Assembly: GCA_026874595.1 (NCBI GenBank)
Contig: CM049310.1
Span: 21,242,058 to 21,306,057 of the forward strand
From: Sipunculus nudus
Lineage: Eukaryota > Annelida > Sipuncula > Golfingiida > Sipunculidae
Length of the DNA: 64,000 bases
Reading direction: 5' to 3'
The position numbers and the translations under genes were made by a program. Numbering within the stretch: the stretch's first letter is position 1; each line of letters opens with the position of its first letter. Under the pieces are notes generated by a model, which worked only from the letters and a program-made list of their open reading frames with translations, did not search any database and was not told the DNA's origin. Below, one piece after another: positions 24,801 to 36,800 of this stretch.

Positions 24801-27800
24801 CGTTGGACCTATGAATCTGAAATTCGGCATACAGTTAGATGTCCCCAAAATCTCCTGCCATGCCGAAAATTGGGTCAATAGTACTTCGTTCCTTCGAGAT
24901 ATTAAGGAAAAACCTCAATTTTTTATTAGAAATCTATTTTTACACTTCAGGACTGCCTAATATCAAAACCACTCATCTGGTTTTCTTCATATTTACCATA
25001 AATATTTCTCTATATAGTTCCTTTGTACATGCCAGATATTAAGTCAGTATTATATAATTTAAAAAAGTTATGGGCCCAAACATAATGGACTTTGTAAAAA
25101 TATCAGGAATATATTTGGTCACTTAAGACCAAAAGTGTTAAAGGTAGGGACTTTTTTTCCAGTAATACAACTTTAATTAATCAAAATTTAATTGTATACC
25201 AAAAATTAGATCAAAATCTGTTAAATTTTTTTAAATATTGGCAAAAATATAAAATTGGTACTTTAAATTTTGCCCAACTTTGGCCACGGCACGTTTTTTT
25301 CCTGTAAGTACTGTGAATTTAATTTTCACAGCATGTATACATAAGGATTTAATCTGTTAAAATCTGAAATTTGAAAATAAATGCTGCAAAATTAGGCTAG
25401 TTATTGTATTTTTTTTTAGGCTCTTGTTGTATTCCCTTACATTGTCAAGCAGTCCACTTTGATGACTGTAGGTCATTCAGTGCACATCTCTATGCTCCCC
25501 AGGCTGTTGGCATAATTTTAGATGTCCCCAAAATCTCCTACCATACCGAAAATTGGGTCATTAGGACTTCGTTCCTTCGAGATATTAAGGAAAAAAAAGC
25601 CATTGTTACACTTCAAGGCTGCCTAATTTCAAAACCACTGATCTGTTTTTGATCGTATTTAGTATTCACATTCTTTCATACATTTTCTATGAACATACCA
25701 AAAATTAGGTCAGTATTGGGTATTATTTTGAAGTTATGGGCCAAAACATAATGCAATTTTTAAAAAAATCAGGAAATATATTTACTCACCTAACATGGGA
25801 ATTGCTGAACCTAGAGAATTTTTTTCAGGAATATAACTTTATTTAATCAAGATTCTATTGTTTACCCAAAATTAGATCTGAATTTTGCCAATTTTTCAAG
25901 TTATTAGCATAAATAAAAAATCAATACCTTAAATTTTGACCAATTTTGGCACTGTTGATTTAATTTTCACAGCATATATACATAAGGATTTAATCTTTTA
26001 AAATCTGAAATTTCAAAGAAATTGATTGGAAAGAATAGCTTTTATTCATGTTTTCATACACCATGTCAAGTGTTGTTTACATCTAGCCCACCTAGTAGTA
26101 CAGCCTTCACTTGCATTATGTAACCCACCCCAGGCAGCTTGCCTTGGGTCAGCCTGGCCACTACCAGCAGGCTTCCCCTCTGCCCTGCACTCCCCCCCCC
26201 CCCCCAGATTGTGCATAAACTAGATGAATGTTATTATTTTCTGTATTTGATTCATTCTTATTCTAGGCTATGCTACATTTTAGATTTTGTATTGTACCAC
26301 CAGGGTTACAATGATTAAAGTGTACATTTAATTGTGTCCACAAAGTGGTGTATTGTTATGAAAGTGTGGATGTTCATCAGATAAGTAATTTCTTACTTCA
26401 GAAGAGTAAAAACTTCACCAGGTGTGAAATTGACTATTAATTCCAGTAATAAATTAAAACTGGGATAGTAATTAGCACAATGATATTGTTTGTCGCTCAT
26501 TCAACCAACAATGTGTATACTTTATTTGAAAAGATGTTTTATTTTATCAAATTTACTTTTATTTTATTTTGGTGAATAAAATTAAGCATGTACTGAAAAC
26601 TCCAATGTGCAAAACTTTTTAATAGTGATTCAAGGAATATTCTTGTAGATGCCATGTTGTGGCATTATTTTCTTTTAAATACAAATTAAACATTTATGAT
26701 TTAAAAATAATAAAATATATTTGTATGCATAATATGACCCAATATGAGCTACACTCTGGATATATGATGATTGCAACTTTTGCAACAATTCTAATATTTT
26801 AACTTATAGTTTCAGTTTTTTACTCTGTATATATAATGATTGCAACTTTTGCAACAATTCTAGTATTTTAACTTATATTTTCAGGTTTTTTTATTAAAAA
26901 TTTATAAAGCCTGTGAATAAAAAATGATTCAGATAAAAACTTCTTAATGGAAAAAGTTGATGTGCTTAAAAAAATAGGATTATATATAAACTTAAATGCA
27001 TTATTCCCTTAAAAGTGAAATATAGGCATTAGTCCATTCTGTCCACTTGCCTGTCCATCTGTAAATTTTCATATGCATCACAGTATCTCAAAATTTTACT
27101 GTTTTTCTTCATGACAGTCTTGTCAGAGTATTAGTTTGCAATCATATATTTAGAACTTTACTATAACGAAGTAGGAGGGCCCCTTTCCTCTTAGCTTTTC
27201 ATATTCTTATATAAATGAAAAACATTACAATAGAATATTTCTACATCCACCTTCGTGCTGCCCTCACTTTTCCCTTCTCCGAACCCCATCCGAAAGTCAG
27301 CCTCCGTAAGCAAGAACAAGATGAATCAGATATATTTATACTTTAATATTTTGAATAACTATTCGTCCATAGGTACCTATGTACATGCCAGAAATTATGT
27401 CAATATTGTGTAATATGTAGACATAGTGGGCATCACAATAATGTACCTGGTCAAGACTAAAGAGATATTGTGTCATAGAGTCACAAATTCATAAATCACT
27501 TCATCAGCATAGTTAATCATAACATCATATCTATCAAATTGAAAGCTTGCAGACTACCATACACTTTAGATCCTTCAACAAATAGCCTTATCATCATTCT
27601 ACTACTGCTTATTACTGCTGTCATTGCATTCATATTTGCTCAAATATATCATAATTTTCAACCCCTCCTAAATAAATAAAAATAAACCACTATATTTGAC
27701 TCTATTAATCCATCAGTCAGGTAATTTCATTTATCATTTACTCACATATTACATTACATTCCTTTATAATAGCCCAACATGTCCATGATATTCATAAGCT

Positions 27801-30800
27801 TTATCGACTCGATATAGTATCACAGTGGAGAAACATTTATAGTGCAAGCACGATCAGCTGAGCGCCATGACCCATGGGTCCCTTGTTTAAGTAAGTATAT
27901 TGATTAAATATAATTAAATTGGTGGTTATGTGGCAGCATCTTCTGTAATAAGTGGGAGTTTGTTGGTCATATGTATCCTTTCATATAACTCTTAGGCCCA
28001 TTTTTTTCCCCTGTTTCATTATTAAATGGTTGCAGGTCACAATTTCATGCATTACAAAGTGCAATATGTACTTTTCAGATTCAGTTTATACTCATTTGAA
28101 AATGGAATTTTTTTATTTTTTTTACAGCATTTTATTGCATGGATTAAATTAAATGTGTATCATTATACTTCAGCTAATCTCCACTTTCTTCCTTTTTCTA
28201 TAACTGACAGGGGTTCATACATTCCCAGTGAAGGGGTTTTTATCCACATATTACAGTCACCTAGCTGAAATACTGATACTTGATATTTGATCAAGCGAGG
28301 CTCCTGCATCCTTGATTTAATTGGCTAAGTGCAAAGTTTTAGTTTGACAAACATATATTTAGTATTTGATAGCACAGCCATTTCCTATTAGCTTTTCAAG
28401 TGCTAATTTATATAAGGAAAAATAGAAAAAAGTATATTTTGCTTTTGCTAAAATTTGAAAAAAAAATCAGCTATATCTTACATTTGCTAAAATTTTTAAA
28501 AAATCAGCTGACCCCATGACCTATGGGTCCCTTGTCTGCTTACTTCCATAATATCAAATTTCATTAATTGTTTTATATATTCGAAGTTGAAATTTTTGTT
28601 ACAATGCTTCCATTTATAGGCAATACAGGAATTAATTTTAAATATGATATACACACTTTGAATAATCACCAATATTAAGTATAATAAGATTTCTGATTTT
28701 TTTATATAATGTGAATTTTGATGAAACTCAACTGAGATTGAATCAAGCTTCATGACTTTTCATTACACATGGAATATTTTCTGTTTTTTCTTGTCCTGTA
28801 GGTCCTGAATACAATAATTATGAAAAACATATAAAAAAGTTTGACTTTTAAAGGATTTTTAAGGGTGTACAAACCCTGAGACTTTTTTCCTTATTTCTGA
28901 AAAGAAGCATATTTGTTTCCACCAAAACAAAGTTTTGCGGATACTTTGTTTTGACCGGGTTCTGCAGCCGCAGCCACATTCGTTTCCGGAATAGAACTCT
29001 GAGACCACTGGACAGATTTTTCCAAACTTTACACGATAATTGAGTCACATGTGAACTGGTGCCAAAATATTTTGCATTTACCTCTGACCTTTCCTCTCTC
29101 CAGTGCGTCCATCTGTTTGTCTGTTTTGACACATTAACCCACATATCTTCGGACTCATTAACCCACTATATCTTGACCAATCAGGAAAAAAATTTAGCAC
29201 AATTGTAGCCCTTGGATAGCTTTATAACATACATAAAAAATTGTGGCGCCACCTGCAACCATTTTTGCAGTGCCCATCTGTCCATCTGCCTTGGGATAAA
29301 ATCACTTATATCTCTGAAGTGAATGGACTTATCCATCTGAAATTTTGCATGTGTATTCATCCTGGATAGCTTTCTTGATTTTGTGGCAGGTGGTGCCACC
29401 TACTTTCCCATTCAGGCTGCAGACATCCAAGCTTATATCTCAGGACTGGTTTGACATATCCTCCTGAAATATTGCATGTTTACAGATCTCACATAGGTCT
29501 TTATCATACGCAAAACTGATGGCGCCACCTGCAACCATCCCACACACTGTCCGTCTGTTTGTCTGCCCTTGGATAAAATCACTCATATCTTGGCAGTGGT
29601 TTGACTTCTATACCTAAAATTTTGCATGTATATACATCTTGGATAGCTTTCTCGATTTTGTGGCAGGTGGCGCCACCTTCTTTCCAATTCAGGCTGCAGA
29701 CATCCAAGCTTATATCTCAGGACTGGTTTGACATATCCTCCTAAAATGTTGCATGTTTACAGATCTCACATAGCTCTTAATCATACGCAAATCTGGTGGC
29801 GCCACCTTCCACCATTTTTGAACAGCATCTGTCTGTTTGTCTGCCGTGGGATAAAATCACTCGTATCTCGGCAGTGGTTTGACTTCTATGCCTAAATTTT
29901 GCATGTATTTATATCTTGGATAGCTTTCTTGATTTTGTGGCAGATGGCGCCACCTACTTTCATGTTCAGTCTGCAGACTTCAAGGCTTATATCTCAGGAC
30001 TGGTTTGACATATACTCCCAAAATTTTGCATGTGTATAGATCTCACATAGCTCTTTTTATTATAGGCAAAACTGGTGGCGCCACCTGCAACCATTTTTGC
30101 ACAGCGTCCGTCTGTTTGTCAGCTGTGGGATAAAATCACTCATATCTTGGCAGTGCATGGTTTGACTTGTCTGCCTAAAATCTTGCAATTGTATACAACT
30201 TGGATAATTTTCCAGATTTTGTGGCAGGTGGCGCCACCTACATACATATTTCTGCTGCAGACATGCATGCTAATATGCAACGCACATCTCTCTATTTCCC
30301 CTTGCCACTCAATCCATGCCTCACTTCACCTGTCCCACTCTGGTTTCAGCAGATACATGTAGTCGCTTGTCGACTACCTGTATGCTAGTTTGTTTTGAAG
30401 TTAACATTCTCTGTTAAAATGAAGAAAAAATAATAGATCAAGCATGCAGGTGGCTGATTGATTACCAGTGTACCAGTTTATGTCTGTTGCTTATAGGGTT
30501 TGGGGCATCAACTGTGGTAAACCATCAGGTTATGGCTCCTGGAGAAATATGTACATCCATCGACCCCACCTGAGATTCAATGGTAGGTCCATGTTTGTCT
30601 AAATACATAATTAAAGATGAGTTAACTGGTATACGGCAATGACTATGCTTAGAGATGATACCAATAAGAATTATCTTTTTGTGCTCATTTTTGATGAGCT
30701 GATATATTAACGGTACAGTATAGGGTAACCTAGAAGCATTAATATGAAATGAATCTTCATAATAGATATACAAAAGAACATCTACATACAACCATCTGGA

Positions 30801-33800
30801 TTCAGTTGTTGTATATTGATGTTTTATAGGAAGACTTGCTTCATTTTAATCTAGAATTTTACACTGGCATATTTAATATTAACTACATTTTGTATCTTAA
30901 AAATATTTCAGGGTGCTACATCAGCAAGTGTACCTACTACAGGCATGGAGAGGCCAGCCTAGACTCGTTCTACAAACCCATCCATACTGTAGAATACTAC
31001 AGGTATATCAGGTTCTTTCCTGAAGGTAGGTACACTACCGAATATAAAACTGTTGTTTATACCAGTATTAATGATTTCATGTGATCTTTCTGCAGCAGCT
31101 TTTAAGAAGTGGATGAACAAGTAATGACACAATTCTAAATACCGTAAAAGTTGTTGCAGAAGTCGCATCCTTATTACAAGTCGCACCCTGACTTTTAGGA
31201 TCCCCCTGGGGAATAGCCATTCAAGTTTATTAGTTTCAGGAAAAGTCCATAATATAGGTCGCACCCAGACTTCGGAGGTGTCCCAACCACCTGATACTTT
31301 TGGAATTTGAGTATCATTTCTTGCGATGCAAGACTACAACCAACGTCCCCGTAGTACTTTTGTGGTTTATAAACTAGATAAACCATTTAAACGTAAAAAT
31401 AATTGGACAGCTTTAATACAATGCTTATATTTAAGGAATAACAACAGAATCTTAACATATAAAGTCGGGGTTCAATTGTCAGGTAAGATTTGTACAGTGC
31501 CAAAGTCAGCTGCGTCGGATAACATTTTGTGCTGTGAAACGATGTCATTGTTGCTGTTTCTAACTAGGTTAAGTAACATTAGAATGCAAATATCAAGTTA
31601 AATGACTATATTAATAAACTAAAAGAGTCTGAGGCAAAATACTATCACAATCGAGCAACTCTTTAAATTGTTAAAGATCGTCAAACGTAGGGTGGATTCA
31701 TTAGACTATGATTAGTTTGCGTACGCGTGACGAGTCCCAATCCGTCGCATTGGGCATGATTTGAACTGACTTAAGACAACTGAAAGATGGAGAGAATAAT
31801 TCAGTTTGAATTTATTCACTAATTTCTAAATGGGCTCTAAAACTGAATTTATTATCCCTTCAATTAAGTGTTACAACTTACCATCTAGGCGCGGCACATG
31901 CACAGTATTACTGAAATCACTGAAATATATGTCAGTCAACAGGGGGATAATGAACGCTTTATTGACCGGTCAGTTAACGTAAAATAAACATAATTGAATT
32001 TACAGATATTATATTTACTGGGACTAATGATTTATTTTTCTTTGATAATATCTGGAAAACCCAATTTCCTCCGTTATCAGTGATTATATTCAAGTGGCTT
32101 GGATGTATGGCAAACTCAGCCGTGTTGAACCAGATCCGTCATGACACCAAACGGTGCCGGTTCCTGTGGAATTTAGGTGCGTATGTGGCATTTAAAGTAG
32201 ATAAAATATATACCTATATGGTGTTTGTTATTTCATTGTATTGATTATTGTGTCTTCATTAAAAAAATCACGAAAAAGTCAACGCACGATTGACCGTGAT
32301 GCATGCGTGCCGCCATATTGTTGGGCATACGATCTTCCTGAAAGAGACATGGGTAACACTCGAAGCAAATCATATTTGTAGCTCACGTGAAACGTTATAA
32401 CATTGTTAACCAAAACGCTTGAAAACCACGAGATGGTGACAGTGACCTAATGGTTCTTAATATGAGAGTTTATAATTGTGGATATCAGTCACGGAAGGCT
32501 TAGTTGACATGGGGATGTAAAGGTCATTGCACGGGTGACCCGGGGCTTAAACTTCCGCTACACGGCTTCAAAGGTCAGCTGGTATTCAGCGATCAACCGG
32601 GCAGGCAAAAGAATTCACGACATATGTATAGTGGATCAAGCTTGAATGTGACGCAACTTTACATGCATAAACGGATATGGAACCACGAGTTTTTCATTAT
32701 GGAAAGCATACCCATATAGTTAAACGGAAAGAAAATGTACATCAAAGAGCGGCAGACTGGCATATGCGTCAGATTGACTCATGATATAACAGTAACGCAG
32801 ATAGGAAGTGTCACTTGAATGGCGACTTGTCAGAACGGGTAGGTCTTGAACTGGGCAAATTTAAAATTTGCATTTAATGTTAATAAAATGAAAATTACGT
32901 CAGTTCACAAAATATAAAGCATAAGAGATGGTTAAAAGTGTAAATTATTGGGGAAAGATGTTTCACAAAGCACTGGTTAAAGGTATTGCCGATTATCGCT
33001 CAACTGACGTCGTTCCATGTACCGGGAAAGCTGACAGAAACGGGATAAGTACGTATAACAAGTCGCACCCCGACTTTGCTAGAAAATTCTAGTTTTTAGA
33101 ATTCGATTTCCTAGTACAAGTCTCGACTTCTGCAACGACTTTTACGGTACATTAGTTAATATCTTAAATACATGGGAGAATGTGACTCTTACATGGAGGG
33201 AAAAGGCTTGTGGCCCTCAAGGGAATGTTCTTAGTTGTGTAAGTAGTCTCATCTGCGACCACTTGTTTACAAGAAATTGTAAATCCCCAATGCTGCGAAA
33301 GTCTTATCAAGATTTTACTTTTAAATCTGACCTTCATGATTTTTCTAACTCCCACACTTTATGGTGAACAGCAAACAACTTCCAACTCTTTTCTGGATAT
33401 ATAATTTATATTCTTAGCTGGTGTAAAAATACTTGCTATGCCTGAAATCTCAGAGAACCTGATTTCTTCATATTCATCTGAAAATCATCTTATGGCTTTC
33501 TTTCAAAACCTTTCTCAGTCAAAGTATATATTATAATTAGCATTGCCATTTTGACATGGATGGTATTTCTCAATCCAGGCAAGATGCTGATGGTGACAAC
33601 TGCAGAGGAGCCTACAGTTACAGTCAGTAAGCTGCGTCCCTGGAACAGCAAGATACAGGGCCTCCTCCAGGGTTATTATAAAATGGCTGGTGACCAGGCG
33701 AGTGTGCTCAAGATCATTTGATAGCACCTGTTATATTGTTAGCTCAGCTGACTATAAGTCATCTGAGGTATAGTCGTGGTCCTTTGTCCGTTGGCTGTCC

Positions 33801-36800
33801 GTCCGTCTGTTAAACTGGCACATTTTGAAACCGTTGGACCTACGAACCTGAAATTCGGCATACCTTTAGATATCCACAAAATCTCCTACCATACCGAAAA
33901 TTGGGTCACTAGGACTTAGTTCCTTCGAATTATTGAGGAAAAACCTCTGTTTTCCATTAAAAACCCGTTGTTACACTTCAAGACTGCCTAATATCAAAAC
34001 CACTGACCTGATATTGACCATTTTAATATATTAATTCCTCTATATATTTCCTATGTACATACCAGAAATTGGTTCAATATTTTTTAAATTCTTGAAGTAA
34101 TGGGCCCAAACATAATGCACTTTGTAAAAATTCAGGAAATATATTTACTACCTTAACTTGAGAATTGCTGAAGCTAGAGACTTTCTTTCAGGTATATAAC
34201 TATATTTAGTCAAGATTCAATTGTATACCCAAAGTTAGATCTCAATTTTAAAATTTTTATCAGTTATTAGCATAAATATAAAATCAGTACCTTAAATTTT
34301 GCCCAGATTTGACCATGGCACATTTTTTTCCTGTAACTGCTGTGGATTTAACTTTCACAGCATGTACACATAAGGAATTAATCTGTTAAAATCTGAAATT
34401 TGAAACCAGTTGATCAAAAACTGTAGATTTAATTCCAATTTTCAAGCACCATGTAAAGTATTGTTTAGATCAAGCAAGTGTTATGCAGTTTGCTAGAGCT
34501 CAGCTGCCCAGCTTCCCAGGCCAGCTCTCAGCTCCAAAAATTAGGCATACAGTTAGATGTCCCCCAAACCCCCCTACCATACCAAAAGTTTGGTCACTAG
34601 AGTTTCATTCCTTCGAGATGTTAAGAAAAAACTTTAATTTTCAATTAAAAACCCATTGTTACACTTCAAGACTGCCTAATATCAAAACCACTGATCTGAC
34701 TTTGATCATATAAAATACACGTTCTTCTATTTATACTCTATGCACATGCCAGAAATGATGTGTATTGCTAAATTGTTTTAAGTTATTGGCCCGAGCATAA
34801 TGCACTTTGTAAACAAGAAATATATTTACTCCTTTAACATGAAAATTTGCTGAAGCTAGAGATTTTTTTTTGTCAGGGATATAACATTATTTAATCAAGA
34901 TTCAATTGTATACCCAAAATTAGTTCTGAATTTTTCAAATTTTACAAGTTTTTAGCATAAATATAAAATCAATACCTTAAATTTTGCCTAATTTTGATCA
35001 TGGCATGTTTGTTTCCTGTAAGCACTGTTGATATAATTTTCATATCATGCAGAAATAAGAATTTCAGCTTGTTACTTTTGAAAGTTGAAAGAAATTGGCC
35101 AAAAACTTTAGCTTTTATTAAAGTTTTTATTAGACCATGTCAGACCCAAGCTCTAGCCAGCCCCTCTTCAGTCACCTGTATGTCCACAAGTTGACCTTTC
35201 AGGCCAATTATGCACGCTAGACTCGGGGCATATACTTGCAGCTGGGCAGCTTATTGCTGGCCACAGCTGATCCAGGTGTCCAACCCAGCTCATCTATTAG
35301 TTGTTTAGACCAACAGCATAACAATAAACAATGAATAAATAAATTTTTATAGGTCTATAATAACAACTTAAGTATAATCAATTATTAAAAATAATCAATA
35401 GAAAAGGAATTTCACAGTTGATGAGTAACACTAACAGGGAATTACCTTGCAGTTACTGATGTTTTATGGATTTTGTATGGATGGATGAAAATGTATTCCA
35501 AGTAACACCATTGAGTCACCTATGGTATTTTTCTTTTCAATTTTAATAATGAAAAAAAAATAATTAAATTATATTGTTCTATACTATTAGGGATTATATG
35601 AAGGAAATTAATGATTGACAAAGATGCAGTTGATAATATGAATCTGAATTCCCAGGTCTTTTCCAAGTGTTTCAGCTTGTTAATTTATATTTATTTCAAA
35701 TTTAAAAAAAGTTAATATATGTAAAAAAAATTTTAATTTTACTCAGACAAGTACTGATTAAAGATGTCAATATGTTTCACTTATGGCATTCAGACACGTG
35801 GCTGTAACAGCTGTCACAAGACTATGTAAATAATCAAAATTGCTATAACTGGTTCCTATATTTCAGTTAATACAATTAAACTTGCCCATATCTAGTTTTC
35901 TCCTTGTATAATTTATAGGGTATTCTTATCCTTAGGTTATTTTTTACACATATAAAGGTTTCATAGCTGAGATACTTCAATTTTTTTCTGAAAAATAATT
36001 TGTTTAAATAAAAAAATTTGAATATGATAAAAAATCAGATCTTAGACAAGTTCTCATTATGATTAGTTCTCATTATGATTTCTGTAATGTTGATAATTGT
36101 CATAAGACTCTTGCTATGTCTAGTGTGTAGATTGATTTGAAGGTAGTCCAAAGTGAATATTATAGTTTTATTTTTGAATATAAATAAAATTCATAAAACC
36201 AGGTACTTATGATCATTATTTAAATTTGTTATATTTGTTTATTCTGCATTCTCAAGAACTTTGTTTGGCTGAAACTGAATAAATACCAGACATGGTGCAG
36301 TACTTTGCAAATGTTTTTGAATGTGAATATGAATATGTACTCCATAATTTCATGTATAAGAATAGAAATACAGGTTAAAATGAAAGTATTTGAATACAAA
36401 TGCATTCATGAATATATTCTATAATATTATTTTAATAATCATTTATTTCGATAATATTATGAAAAAATCTTTGATGAAAAAAACATGATACTGTTATTAT
36501 ATTTAAGTTAAATTATATTTGACACAATATTTGTTATTAATCTTTGAAAAATATTTTTAACTTTTCAGATAATTCTGCTTCAATGTAGGTAAAGTTTTAT
36601 GGCCAAGTCAAATCCTATGTGATAATAGCACACCATTTCCAACTGTAAATAATATTAATGACATCAATCCTCTTCCCTGTCTCCAAGGATATTATCAAAA
36701 TCTTACATAACTTGAGTTAAACACCATCAACTTATAATAGAGCTTATATTACCTCACAAAACAAGCCTTTGCCTACCTCCTCTTTCAAATTATATTTTGT

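Noticed and set aside
33690-33700. GT donor at GCTG|GTGACC for exon j
   Set aside because: It gives phase 1, and the next exon then reads into a stop within about ten codons; the conserved protein needs phase 0.
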